Positions 16,127-24,524 of a stretch of 40,175 nt of DNA are shown here, in pieces. Source of the stretch: Fimiplasma intestinipullorum (GTDB lineage Bacteria > Bacillota_I > Bacilli_A > Erysipelotrichales > Coprobacillaceae). Under the pieces are notes generated by a model, which had not been told where the DNA came from, made no database searches, and saw only the letters and a list, made by a program, of their open reading frames with translations. Position 1 is the stretch's first letter. Every line of letters begins with the position of its first letter. The stretch is from the NCBI GenBank assembly GCA_018715065.1, contig DVMJ01000012.1, positions 1-40,175 on the forward strand, written 5' to 3'. Both the position numbers and the translations under genes were made by a program.

Positions 16127-17669
16127 TCTCGGTTTATTATTAGGCATTCAGTGGCGTGAGATCATCCGCTTCCAATCCCTCGAAAGCGATCGCCGCTGGT
16201 TGCAAAGAATCCTGATCATCCTTCTGCTTTGCCTCGGTCTATTTTACTTAGGCGGATACAGTTATCTTATGGCAACCATTCTTGTTCCACTCAAGCTGAC
16301 GATGATGCTGCCCGGTGCGATCCTCGCCGCCCTCAGTTTTCTTTTTCTCATCATGAACATGTTTAAGGCCGACGCCATCCTGATTCATCCAAAGGATGAT
16401 GCCATCCTCTGTCCCTTACCTCTTTCACGCTCCGTCATTCTGGCTTCGCGCTTACTGGTCCTCTATCTATTTGAACTCATCACGAGCCTGGCAGTGATGG
16501 GCATCTGTCTAACTGGTATCGCGCTTGTCGATCCACTGCCTATTACAACCACTCTCACGATCCTTGTCAGTACACCTCTGATCCCACTTTTGCCTTTCAC
16601 TTTAGGTTTAGCGTTAGGCATGTTGATGCAATGGGTCAGCGGCTATTTCCAGCATACACACTTCATCAAACTGTGTCTCATGTTCGCTCTGATTGCCGGC
16701 CTTTTCTTCTTATCGACCCAACTATCCAATGAACAGGAGCTGACGCATCTTGTTTCTGCCATGACCGCCTTACTGAATCAGATCTATCCTCTTTGCGGTG
16801 CATGGCTGGCATTTTGGACACAGCTGGATGGAAGAAGTCTGCTGCTTATCACCGTCTTCTCTCTTGCCAGTGTATGTATGACGATGATCCTTGCCGTTTA
16901 TCTGGCACCGCTCATCAAAGCCCAAGAACCTCAAAGAAAAACAAATGCCAATGCAGCCAATCACAACCGCTCATTACTATCCAGTCTCTACTATGTAGAA
17001 CTCAAACGTTATTGGAACAGCCAGATCTACGTCATCAATACAGCCATCGGTCCCCTTCTGATGTTAGGGGGTGTCATTTATCTTTTCTTTCAGGATCTAA
17101 CTCCTCTCATGTCGCTACTTACCAAAGAACAGCTGACAGGCCTTGCCTGGGTCATCTTAAGTCTGATTATCGGTCTTTCGACCACGACCCATGTAGCAAT
17201 CTCACTGGAAGGAGAATGGTTCTGGATCAAAAAAAGTCTCCCCATTCCTGCGACGACCCTCTTTCTTGGTAAGCTCTTGGTCAACTGGACATTGACGGTA
17301 CCAACAACCCTCCTCTGTTTGATCCTGCTATCCATTCCCCTGGATCTCAACCTGATGCAATGGAGCTTATTGGCACTTGGAAGCTGCATTAGCTGTTTTT
17401 GTTTCCCGCTATTAGGGATCTATGTCAACCTGACCTTTCCAAAATGCCAGTATACCAGTGAGATGATCGTCGTCAAGCAGAGTCTCGCCAGTTTGATCAT
17501 GGTAGGTATCGACTTCGCTTTAAGTCTTTTGCCTTTAGGACTCATGTATCTCTTTTCTGACGATACGCTTGCCTTCATGCTTGGCATCGGCTTGCAGCTT
17601 TTATTAGGTATCATGACTGGCATTTATCTTCAAAAACGAGGGGAACAACGTTTATTAACCATTCATTAA
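16119..17669 (+). CDS. ABC transporter permease, polytopic
   Basis: Membrane partner of the preceding ATPase. The start at 16119 (MRNLGLLLGIQWREIIRF) overlaps the end of the ATPase gene and is preceded by GGAG; a longer frame upstream only reads inside the ATPase gene. The 516-aa product has about twelve hydrophobic segments, arranged as two similar halves split by a hydrophilic stretch near residues 265-290 (KAQEPQRKTNANAANHNR). The N-terminal cytoplasmic segment and the IHPKDDAILCPLPLSRS stretch resemble ABC-2 type permeases of exporters. A strong terminator overlaps its stop codon. The exported substrate is unknown. Confidence 0.88.
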   Translation: MRNLGLLLGIQWREIIRFQSLESDRRWLQRILIILLLCLGLFYLGGYSYLMATILVPLKLTMMLPGAILAALSFLFLIMNMFKADAILIHPKDDAILCPLPLSRSVILASRLLVLYLFELITSLAVMGICLTGIALVDPLPITTTLTILVSTPLIPLLPFTLGLALGMLMQWVSGYFQHTHFIKLCLMFALIAGLFFLSTQLSNEQELTHLVSAMTALLNQIYPLCGAWLAFWTQLDGRSLLLITVFSLASVCMTMILAVYLAPLIKAQEPQRKTNANAANHNRSLLSSLYYVELKRYWNSQIYVINTAIGPLLMLGGVIYLFFQDLTPLMSLLTKEQLTGLAWVILSLIIGLSTTTHVAISLEGEWFWIKKSLPIPATTLFLGKLLVNWTLTVPTTLLCLILLSIPLDLNLMQWSLLALGSCISCFCFPLLGIYVNLTFPKCQYTSEMIVVKQSLASLIMVGIDFALSLLPLGLMYLFSDDTLAFMLGIGLQLLLGIMTGIYLQKRGEQRLLTIH

Positions 17670-17697
17670 AGGGAATTCGCGTGCGAATTCCCTTTTT
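17668..17697 (+). terminator. Rho-independent terminator of the ABC operon
   Basis: Arms AAAGGGAATTCGC (17668-17680) and GCGAATTCCCTTT (17683-17695) pair perfectly with T-run to 17697. The reverse direction has a weaker T-tail, so it may also help stop the convergent aminopeptidase operon. Confidence 0.92.
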
Positions 17698-17817
17698 ACA
17701 TCAAACCTATCAATAACACATGTGATCATCCATCCTCTTACAGATGACGCTAAAACACATCTTTTCTGCAATCAACGATGGATACTTCAGGATCATTTTT
17801 CAAATATTCCAAACACC

Positions 17818-19053
17818 CTAAATCACAAAGTTGCCATCTTTAAACAGAACGACTTCGCTGTCATCCTCCTGAACACCGATGACCGACAGATCGCTTGTAC
17901 CAAACATAAAATCACAATGGATCATTGAGAAATTAGCGCCCCTATCCGCCATCTCTTTTTCGCTCATCTGATTGCCGCCCGGAATATTCATTGGGTAGCA
18001 ATTCCCCAAAGCCATATGACAGGAAGCATTTTCATCAATTAAACCATTATAATAAATGAGATTCGATTGGGAGATCGGTGAATCATAGGAAATCAGTGCG
18101 ACTTCCCCAAGATGCTTCGCCCCTTCGTCCATCTCCAATAGATTCTTCAAAGAAGTGAGGTTCTCACTGGCGCCATAATCCACGACCTTGCCTTCTTCAA
18201 AGCGGAACCAGAAATCTTTGACCAGCTTACCCTGAATGTTCAAAGGCCGACTGGCATAAACGGTTCCGTTGACCCCGTCTTTACGTGGGATACAGAAAAT
18301 TTCTTCAGTAGGCAGATTCGGTACGAAAGCCACCCCTTCAGGCGTCACTTCCAGACCGCCGCCCCAACGATGTGGTCTGACCAGCTCGACTTCGATATCT
18401 GTCCCCAGCTGATTTTTAAAGCAGAGCTTTTTAAACTGATAGGCATTCAATTTTTCCCCACGGGACACAATCGTTGCCGTATGTTTTTCCCAGGCTTCGA
18501 TCGGGTCATGTTCATCATCGATGCGACAACATTTGAATATTGCTTCAAACAAGGCATCGTACGCTTCCTGATCTGAGAGTTCCGGAAAAACCATCTTCGC
18601 CCAGGTTACATTTGGCAACAGTTCACAGGACCATTGTCCGATACTGGCCGATGTATAATAACGAAACGGCTTCATCGCCAGGCTGGCAGCCTTCTGTCTG
18701 CGTTGGATCCTGGAACTATCCACATCCTGCAACAACGCCGGATTCGGTGATCCGATGCTAAGGAAAGCACAATGACGATCGATCCACTCCTTGCGTTGAT
18801 TCACGCGCCACTGGGGATAAGCACTCAAGATGGCATCATCGGCATATTCATAGGTTAGTTTATCAATCTGACTATCGTTCCAGTTGACGACCACCTCTCC
18901 AGCGCCACTGCGATAGGCTTCTTCGACCAGGATACGGACATACCAGGCACAATCTACATCGGCTGTAATGACCAGTAATTGTCCTGGCTGGATCTTTACG
19001 CCAGCCGCGATCGCTAAACGGGCGTATTTTTTGATTTTCGTTTCAAAAGACAT
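17818..19053 (-). CDS. M29-family metallo-aminopeptidase (AmpS/AmpT-like)
   Basis: Cytoplasmic metal-dependent aminopeptidase that removes N-terminal residues from peptides. The 411-aa length fits the family exactly. Metal-site residues are visible: Glu250/Glu251 in NLPTEEIF, Glu317 in HLGEVAL, His346 and Tyr353 in ASCHMALGNCYP, and His379 with Asp381 in FSMIHCDFMFGT. The start is supported by AGGAGG upstream. It is the last gene of a tight operon of two ATP-grasp enzymes and an esterase (12-nt gap upstream), so it may trim or salvage a peptide made or handled by those enzymes, an inference from context only. Confidence 0.95.
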   Translation of the reverse strand: MSFETKIKKYARLAIAAGVKIQPGQLLVITADVDCAWYVRILVEEAYRSGAGEVVVNWNDSQIDKLTYEYADDAILSAYPQWRVNQRKEWIDRHCAFLSIGSPNPALLQDVDSSRIQRRQKAASLAMKPFRYYTSASIGQWSCELLPNVTWAKMVFPELSDQEAYDALFEAIFKCCRIDDEHDPIEAWEKHTATIVSRGEKLNAYQFKKLCFKNQLGTDIEVELVRPHRWGGGLEVTPEGVAFVPNLPTEEIFCIPRKDGVNGTVYASRPLNIQGKLVKDFWFRFEEGKVVDYGASENLTSLKNLLEMDEGAKHLGEVALISYDSPISQSNLIYYNGLIDENASCHMALGNCYPMNIPGGNQMSEKEMADRGANFSMIHCDFMFGTSDLSVIGVQEDDSEVVLFKDGNFVI

Positions 19054-19065
19054 GGGACATTCCTC

Positions 19066-20250
19066 CTATTTGGCAAGGACATCACTGATGATCTGTTTCA
19101 AATAATCCAGTGATGTCGTACGGAATAAATAAACATGGTTACCCATGGCAGCAGCCAGCGCCTCAGGTACTTCCACATCCAGCAACATGGCATCATGATG
19201 CATCGCATAGATCTCATCATGATGATAACGATAGGACCAGCCATTGCGTCTTGAAGCATAGCCGACCACATATTTACGCTCAACCGGATAATCAATGCGA
19301 TCATGAATCAGCATATCTGCCCATAAGGCATAGACATCTACATCACAGGCATAGTTGATCATATCAGGCATATATGCGCCAGGTGCTCGCATATTGACTT
19401 CCAGGCCTAAAATATCACCCTTTTTGCCCAGACCCTCTTTATCCTGGTCTAAGCGGAAAAATTCAAAATGATAGAACCGGCTACGGGTATCAAAAGCCTG
19501 AACAGCCTTTTTGCCGACTTCGTATAGATCCATGCCTTCGATCCACTGTGAATGGAAGGCCGTATCCGTGTTATCGTTGACCGTATCCATGATGGAGTTC
19601 AGCATCACATGGCTGGAACAGATCAATATATTTTTATGCGAATCGGTCACCCCATCAAAGGTCTCAACATGACCGGGCACAAATTCTTCCATGATGAATT
19701 GAATATCCTTTTTCGTGGCAAAGAAATAATCCAGATCTTCATCACTTTTCAGCTTATAGGTCTCGCTGGCCCCAACCCCATTATCGGGCTTGACAACAAC
19801 CGGATAACCAACGCGCGCAATAAAAGCCTTAGCATTTTCATAGGTGCTCACAAGCGCATAGCGTGCAGTGGGAATGCCTGCTTTGGCATAGACGGCCTTC
19901 ATCTTGCTTTTATATTTCATGTCGGCCATCTCTTCGTATTTTGTCCCGGTGGTGACATTAAAATCCGTTCGCAGGCGTCCTTCGGTCTCCAGCCAATATT
20001 CATTTTCAGATTCGATCCAGTCGATCTTACCATACTGATGCGTAAAATAACCACAGGCGCGATAAACTTCCTCATAGTTTTCCAGGCTGCTCACCTGATA
20101 ATACGCCGTCAGCGACTGTTTGCACTCTGGAGCAAGGCTCTCATAACTGGCATCTCCGATACCTAATACATTGACTCCTTTTTCCTTTAAACGATCACAG
20201 AAATTCCAAAAATACAAAGGAAAATTAGGAGATAAAAAGACTACGTTCAT
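19066..20250 (-). CDS. ATP-grasp enzyme, carboxylate-amine ligase type (copy 2)
   Basis: Probable ATP-dependent ligase joining a carboxylate to an amine or other nucleophile through an acyl-phosphate. The ATG at 20250 (MNVVFLSPNFPLYFWNFCDR) is chosen: AAAGGA lies 9 nt upstream and the paralogue starts at the same point. From this start it is 394 aa. ATP-grasp features: GYPVVVKPDNGVGASETYKL near residues 152-171 (ATP-binding Lys and glycine loop), FIMEEFVPGHVETFDG near 187-202, and LGLEVNMRAPGAYMPDM near 296-312 (Mg-binding Glu and Asn). The preATP-grasp N-terminus is unlike D-Ala ligase. It is closely similar to the copy at 21036 and lies 15 nt after the esterase gene. Substrate unknown. Confidence 0.88.
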   Translation of the reverse strand: MNVVFLSPNFPLYFWNFCDRLKEKGVNVLGIGDASYESLAPECKQSLTAYYQVSSLENYEEVYRACGYFTHQYGKIDWIESENEYWLETEGRLRTDFNVTTGTKYEEMADMKYKSKMKAVYAKAGIPTARYALVSTYENAKAFIARVGYPVVVKPDNGVGASETYKLKSDEDLDYFFATKKDIQFIMEEFVPGHVETFDGVTDSHKNILICSSHVMLNSIMDTVNDNTDTAFHSQWIEGMDLYEVGKKAVQAFDTRSRFYHFEFFRLDQDKEGLGKKGDILGLEVNMRAPGAYMPDMINYACDVDVYALWADMLIHDRIDYPVERKYVVGYASRRNGWSYRYHHDEIYAMHHDAMLLDVEVPEALAAAMGNHVYLFRTTSLDYLKQIISDVLAK

Positions 20251-20265
20251 CCTTTCCATTCCTTT

Positions 20266-21021
20266 CTATAATAAATGACCTAAAAAATAAGGGAACTGCA
20301 CGCGCCACCATGGCCAATCATGATTGACATCATATCCCCAGAAATCAATCCAGGCCGGCACATCCTTATAATCCAATAATTCTTTTAAACGTGAAGTTGA
20401 ACGAATCATATCGTCCTCCCAGGCTCCCTGACCCGTACAAATGATGATGGAATGGTGACGATACTGCTCCACATAAGGATGATCATAGCTCATTCCGTTA
20501 ATGAAATCAATTGGCGAGTTCTGATAGACCAAATCATCCATATAACCATGGAAGAACATATCGGCACTATAATAACCGCTGAGCGCAATCACAGCATCGA
20601 AAATATCCGGTCTGCGGAAGAAGAAGTTCGCGGCATGCGTCGCTCCCATGGAACATCCGGTCGTCAAAAGCCCGCTGGCATACTGACCCCCATTCCCACT
20701 GGCATTTTTCGCATAAATATAAGGAACCAGCTCTTCGCAGATATAACGATACCAGGCTTCATGCCGCTCGATCCGCCATCTTGGGTCCCCGGCTTCATTG
20801 GACCAGGTCTCCCCATCGATGCTGTCTACACAGAAAAGCTGCAGCTTGCCCTCTTCAAAAAAAGAGGCGCAGGCATCCACCATACCAAAGTTTTCAAAAT
20901 CAAAGAAACGTCCATTCTGTGCCGGGAAAACCAAACATGGCTTACCGGCATGCCCATAGATATTCACCTCCATCTCTCTGCCTAATTGATGACTATATGC
21001 TTTATAGTATTCTTTATTCAT
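20266..21021 (-). CDS. Alpha/beta-hydrolase esterase (esterase D/FrmB-like)
   Basis: The 251-aa serine hydrolase has its nucleophile at Ser124 in TTGCSMGATHAANF, a catalytic His at about 234 in DVNHDWPWW, and probably an Asp near residue 203. It belongs to the putative-esterase (PF00756-type) branch with IALSGYYS after the nucleophile elbow. It lacks a signal peptide, so it is cytoplasmic. It lies between the two ATP-grasp genes (gaps 14 and 15 nt) in one operon. It might cleave an ester intermediate, release a thioester- or ester-bound product, or act as an acyltransferase; I cannot tell which. Confidence 0.9.
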   Translation of the reverse strand: MNKEYYKAYSHQLGREMEVNIYGHAGKPCLVFPAQNGRFFDFENFGMVDACASFFEEGKLQLFCVDSIDGETWSNEAGDPRWRIERHEAWYRYICEELVPYIYAKNASGNGGQYASGLLTTGCSMGATHAANFFFRRPDIFDAVIALSGYYSADMFFHGYMDDLVYQNSPIDFINGMSYDHPYVEQYRHHSIIICTGQGAWEDDMIRSTSRLKELLDYKDVPAWIDFWGYDVNHDWPWWRVQFPYFLGHLL

Positions 21022-21035
21022 TGTTTCAAATCCCC

Positions 21036-22220
21036 TTATCCCTGTACAAATTCAATAAATGGCTGCACCTCACCTGGATCGGTAAAACGTGCGGTATAGA
21101 AAGTATTGCCCATCGCATCAGCGAGGATCTCCGGCATTCTTTCCTGCATCACCATATTTGTCCCATAACGTGCCATGATTTCTTCATGTGTATGCGTATA
21201 ATGATGCCCATCGCGTCTTGAAGCATAGACGCAAGTATATTTTCTTTCAAAAGGCGGTTGATGATTCTTACCATATGTCACCATATCGGCATACATCTGA
21301 TAGATATCACAATCATTCGCGTAGTTCATCATGTCCGGCGTATAGCCTCCCGGTGTACGCATATTCACTTCCAGACCAACGATCTCGCCCTTTTTACCTA
21401 ACCCTTCCTTATCCTCATTGAGGCGGAAGAACTCAAAATGGAAGCAGCGTCCGCGCACATCGAAAGCTTTGAGGGTACGCCGTCCGGCATCCAAAAGATC
21501 AGCGGGAATGTCTTTTTGTGAATAATAAGCCAGATCATCCGAATCATTGACGATATTCATGATCGGTTCAGGAAACAGATGTGATGTTTCAAAAACCACT
21601 TCGTTATCCAGATCGACGATCCCATCATAAGATTCGATCGTCCCGTTCACAAATTCCTCCATGATATAAATCGTGCCATCTCTATGACTTAAAAAGAAAG
21701 CCAATTCCTCATCGCTGTTTAAACGATAAGTCGCACTGGCGCCTACCCCGATATCCGGTTTGACAATGACCGGATAACCCACACGATGCGCAAAATCGTA
21801 AGCGCCGCCATCATTTTCAATCACATAATAACGTGCCGTAGGTACTCCGGCTTTTTCATAAAAAGCCTTCATTGCCGATTTTGCCTTGAAATCACGAATA
21901 TGGGCATTCTGCATGCCGGTCGTGATATTAAAATCCGTTCGCAGCGCCGCATCGGATTCCAACCAGTACTCGTTATTCGACTCGAGCCAGTCAATCTTAC
22001 CATATTTAAAAATAAAGTAGCCCATTGCTCTGACTTTTTCATCGTAGTTTTCAAGACTGTTGACCTTATAATATTCTGTCAGACTGCCTCTTAGTTCTGG
22101 TGAGAGCGCATCATAGGGTGTATCTCCAATTCCTAAGACATTCACGCCGTTTTTCTTCAAGCGATCACAAAAGTTCCAATACGATTTAGGAAACTGTGGT
22201 GATATAAAAACAAAATTCAT
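21036..22220 (-). CDS. ATP-grasp enzyme, carboxylate-amine ligase type (copy 1)
   Basis: First gene of the ligase operon, 394 aa, clearly a paralogue of the enzyme at 19066. It begins MNFVFISPQFPKSYWNFCDR. ATP-grasp features are GYPVIVKPDIGVGASATYRL near residues 149-168, YIMEEFVNGTIESYDG near 185-200, and GLEVNMRTPGGYTPDMMNY near 295-313, including the metal-binding Glu and Asn. The start follows AGGGAGGG. An extended -10 promoter (TGG-TATGAT) lies 33-40 nt upstream. Both copies keep all nucleotide and metal residues, so both should be active, suggesting two consecutive ligations or ligation of two different partners. Substrate unknown. Confidence 0.88.
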   Translation of the reverse strand: MNFVFISPQFPKSYWNFCDRLKKNGVNVLGIGDTPYDALSPELRGSLTEYYKVNSLENYDEKVRAMGYFIFKYGKIDWLESNNEYWLESDAALRTDFNITTGMQNAHIRDFKAKSAMKAFYEKAGVPTARYYVIENDGGAYDFAHRVGYPVIVKPDIGVGASATYRLNSDEELAFFLSHRDGTIYIMEEFVNGTIESYDGIVDLDNEVVFETSHLFPEPIMNIVNDSDDLAYYSQKDIPADLLDAGRRTLKAFDVRGRCFHFEFFRLNEDKEGLGKKGEIVGLEVNMRTPGGYTPDMMNYANDCDIYQMYADMVTYGKNHQPPFERKYTCVYASRRDGHHYTHTHEEIMARYGTNMVMQERMPEILADAMGNTFYTARFTDPGEVQPFIEFVQG

Positions 22221-22252
22221 ATAGATCCCTCCCTAACAACTCTGTTTATCTT

Positions 22253-22261
22253 ATCATACCA
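22253..22261 (-). promoter_or_regulatory. Extended -10 promoter of the ATP-grasp operon
   Basis: On the minus strand TGG directly precedes TATGAT (22258-22253), an extended -10. No good -35 is seen at the normal distance. It sits 33 nt before the first ATP-grasp start. Confidence 0.5.
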
Positions 22262-22406
22262 AACTTTAAACAAATAGAATAGATTTTTTTGTATTATCTT
22301 TAAAAAAAGAAGACCATTTCTTCGCATTATCGAAAAATATGGTCACTTTATTTGATTCAATGCCTCTACTTACAGAAACCTGTGATAACACAAACGCTCA
22401 CATTTG

Positions 22407-22435
22407 TTTACAATTTCACAATTATTCGTTAGAAT
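22407..22435 (+). promoter_or_regulatory. Promoter of the GNAT gene
   Basis: TTTACA (22407-22412) and TAGAAT (22430-22435) with a 17-bp spacer, about 58 nt before the GNAT start. Confidence 0.7.
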
Positions 22436-22493
22436 AGAATTAGCTTAGACGCGAAACAAAGCGCGCTATCAAACTAAAGAAAGGATGAATCAT

Positions 22494-23018
22494 ATGGCTT
22501 TATTAGAATTGCAAGCTAGTCGAGATGTTCGAGCGATCTCACAATTCCTACACAAATGCTTTCCCGAAAACGAACTGCGTTCCCAAAAGGATCTGGAAAG
22601 ACTATTGAATCAGCCTACATTTCACACCTGGTGTTATATCGAAAACGATCAAATACAGGCAGTTCTTTGTGGCTTTGTTTTCGAGGAATATGTTTTCTTC
22701 GAGTTTCTGGCCGTCGATGAAGCTTTGCGTGGACAGGGCATGGGTAGAAACATATTGATGCAGGTCATCGAAGAACTCGCCAAACCGGTCATCTTAGAAG
22801 TCGAACCTATGCATGATACCAATAGTCAGCGACGCATCCGCTTTTATGAACGCTTAGGATTTCACCTTTGTGATACCCCTTACCGCATGCCTAAACTCGA
22901 TGAAACCCATGGGGATCTCGAACTCAAGCTGATGAGCTATCCCGATCCTCTCACACCTGAACAATTTCAACAACGCGTCCAACACATTTATCGCTATGTT
23001 TATGAGAAGACCATTTAG
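22494..23018 (+). CDS. GNAT-family N-acetyltransferase
   Basis: Acetyl-CoA-dependent acetyltransferase of unknown substrate. The ATG at 22494 is chosen because AAAGG then lies 9 nt upstream; an in-frame ATG at 22485 abuts the ribosome binding site. The 174-aa product has the GNAT core: VFFEFLAVDEALRGQGMGRN near residues 65-84, with the acetyl-CoA pyrophosphate motif RGQGMG, and a later RIRFYERLGFHLCD near 118-131. Its stop overlaps that of the convergent HAD gene by 4 nt. It is divergent from the ATP-grasp operon. Confidence 0.88.
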   Translation: MALLELQASRDVRAISQFLHKCFPENELRSQKDLERLLNQPTFHTWCYIENDQIQAVLCGFVFEEYVFFEFLAVDEALRGQGMGRNILMQVIEELAKPVILEVEPMHDTNSQRRIRFYERLGFHLCDTPYRMPKLDETHGDLELKLMSYPDPLTPEQFQQRVQHIYRYVYEKTI

Positions 23019-23029
23019 TGGTCTTCTTT
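23006..23029 (+). terminator. Hairpin shared by the convergent GNAT and HAD gene ends
   Basis: Arms GAAGACCA (23006-23013) and TGGTCTTC (23019-23026) enclose a 5-nt loop that contains both stop codons. On the plus strand it is followed by TTT only, so it is a weak, possibly bidirectional terminator. Confidence 0.6.
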
Positions 23030-23872
23030 AAACATCCAATCGATGGCTTCTGCAACCCCATCCTCTTCACAATTGGCAACTACCCGATAAGCCATCTCCT
23101 TGATGGCCTTTTCAGCGTTTCCCATGGCAAAAGAATACGGGAAGCGTTCAAACATGGTCACATCATTAAAGGCATCTCCCAGTACCATGACCTCTTCTTT
23201 AACCAGCCCCAACAACTGAATAGCCTCTTCCAGGATCAGCCCTTTTTGCGCATGGGCGTCGGTCACTTCCACATTGTCTGAGTAGCTGGAAAGATAGGCG
23301 ATCCCGGTTAATTGGCTCAGCTGCTTTTTGGCCTTGACGATCAATTCTTCATTGATTGAGAAGGCTTCGACCTTGATGATGTCATGCGCTTCCTGTAAGA
23401 AAGCATCCACATCATGGATCTTGATTAGCTGCATACAGGGCATCGGTCCACGGGAGAGCGTCTGTTCACGACTGCGTCCAAAACGGTGCATACAGCGTTG
23501 AATAAAAGCCTCGCACACATCGGCTGGATCATGAGTAGCATAGAATCCATCCGCAGCAAAGATCATATAGTGAATGCCCAAATCGTCAAAGATCTTGGTG
23601 ACAGGCTTAAATAATGACGGATCAAGATAAGCTGTCTTTAAAAGTCGATCGTTTTCATCCACAAATTGTGCGCCATTGCCTAAGATGGCCAAGGCGGATA
23701 ATTGACACTGATTCAAAATTTCTCTGACACTCGACAGTTCACGTCCGGTCGCTACAACCAGTTTGGCTCCCTTGGCGATAGCCCGCTGTAAAGCCGCCCG
23801 ATTTCCTGGAGAAATCGTTCCTTGTGCATTTAATAATGTGCCATCCATATCTGACACGATCCATTTGATCAT
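23015..23872 (-). CDS. HAD-superfamily hydrolase, Cof type
   Basis: Probable sugar-phosphate or nucleotide phosphatase. The ATG at 23872 is chosen (MIKWIVSDMDGTLLN) since GGGG lies 8 nt upstream. The 285-aa product has motif I SDMDGTLL (Asp8 and Asp10), motif II VVATGRELSS near residue 40, a C2-type cap domain, Lys in AHAQKGLIL near 210, and motif IV VMVLGDAFNDVTMF near 231-244. The architecture is typical of Cof/YidA enzymes. A TATAAT box lies at 23907-23902 on the minus strand. The in vivo substrate cannot be predicted. Confidence 0.93.
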   Translation of the reverse strand: MIKWIVSDMDGTLLNAQGTISPGNRAALQRAIAKGAKLVVATGRELSSVREILNQCQLSALAILGNGAQFVDENDRLLKTAYLDPSLFKPVTKIFDDLGIHYMIFAADGFYATHDPADVCEAFIQRCMHRFGRSREQTLSRGPMPCMQLIKIHDVDAFLQEAHDIIKVEAFSINEELIVKAKKQLSQLTGIAYLSSYSDNVEVTDAHAQKGLILEEAIQLLGLVKEEVMVLGDAFNDVTMFERFPYSFAMGNAEKAIKEMAYRVVANCEEDGVAEAIDWMFKEDH

Positions 23873-24144
23873 ATTGAAGACCCCTTTCATTCGTTATCTC
23901 TATTATAGCGCATTTCGAATCTGAAAAGCGGCCATTTCTCATTTAGTAAAAAAAGTAAGATTTCCGGAAAAATGAAACTGATCAGCTCATAACGTCAACT
24001 TCCGGCATATCTTACGCGCTTATCATACGCGATTTTTCTAGACTACACTTTTGTTTTCAATATGAAGTCGGAATTTGTCGAAAACAGATATTTTATATTG
24101 TATGACGTCTATTTTTTCTTTCTTACATAGTGTTTTATAGTATA
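23873..24144. other. Intergenic region with an interrupted inverted repeat
   Basis: Besides the HAD promoter -10 (23902-23907), this stretch holds an imperfect inverted repeat: GTAAGATTTCCGG starting at 23954 and CCGGCATATCTTAC ending at 24015, separated by about 35 nt. No gene with a ribosome binding site was found. The function of the repeat is unknown. Confidence 0.4.
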
Positions 24145-24172
24145 ATAAAAGGTTTCGCCAGGCGAAACCTTA
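24145..24172 (-). terminator. Rho-independent terminator of the small-peptide unit
   Basis: Arms AAGGTTTCGCC (24149-24159) and GGCGAAACCTT (24161-24171); the minus strand continues with TTTTATTAT. It lies 43 nt after the stop of the 38-aa ORF. Confidence 0.85.
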
Positions 24173-24214
24173 ACCCATATCGATCCACACATTTCAGCTA
24201 ACCAAACCAACCTG

Positions 24215-24331
24215 CTAAGCCCATCCTTCATCAGGAGCGATAAAATGCGTTGGGAAAATGGGGGCTTGTTCATCGAGATCCTTGACCATTTCAAGTGCAA
24301 ACCCCTCTTCTATCTGCTCATTCTCATCCAT
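24215..24331 (-). CDS. Small acidic protein, 38 aa
   Basis: A short ORF starting MDENEQIEEGFALEMVKD and ending APDEGWA. Support comes from a good ribosome binding site (AAGAGGG, 6 nt before the ATG at 24331), a -10 box upstream and a strong terminator downstream. It is strongly acidic in the first 22 residues, with a Pro/Phe-containing end and no Cys, signal peptide or membrane segment. A minus-strand frame of 63 codons overlaps it in another register but lacks these signals. It lies downstream of an HTH plus helical-repeat regulator. I do not recognise it. A regulatory peptide, a peptide-natural-product precursor or a small adaptor are all possible. Confidence 0.6.
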   Translation of the reverse strand: MDENEQIEEGFALEMVKDLDEQAPIFPTHFIAPDEGWA

Positions 24332-24384
24332 GCTCATCCCTCTTTTCCATTCCCATTTCTCTTTAAGTCATCACACGTAAGCAC

Positions 24385-24432
24385 TCAGTGAACCATACGC
24401 ATCTTTTTCCATGTTTTTGGTTTTAAAGACAT
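24385..24432 (-). CDS. Possible leader peptide, 15 aa, basic
   Basis: ATG at 24432 is preceded by GAGGG at 6-nt spacing and encodes MSLKPKTWKKMRMVH before TGA at 24385. It lies between the -10 box at 24461-24466 and the 38-aa ORF. It could be a translated leader or a small signal. Only the ribosome binding site supports it. Confidence 0.35.
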   Translation of the reverse strand: MSLKPKTWKKMRMVH

Positions 24433-24460
24433 CTCGTTCCCTCAACAGGATACGAATCTC

Positions 24461-24466
24461 ATTATA
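24461..24466 (-). promoter_or_regulatory. -10 box of the small-peptide unit
   Basis: A perfect TATAAT on the minus strand (complement of ATTATA). The region 16-18 bp upstream gives only a weak -35. It lies about 30 nt before the 15-aa ORF. Confidence 0.5.
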
Positions 24467-24524
24467 GAACAATCCTTAGCGAAAATAAATGCTTAAAGAC
24501 CAAATCAGGCTCACTAAAACGAAA

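Noticed and set aside
24109..24300. 63-codon minus-strand frame overlapping the small-peptide unit
   Set aside because: It runs across the terminator and has no ribosome binding site; the 38-aa ORF in another register has both a ribosome binding site and the terminator.
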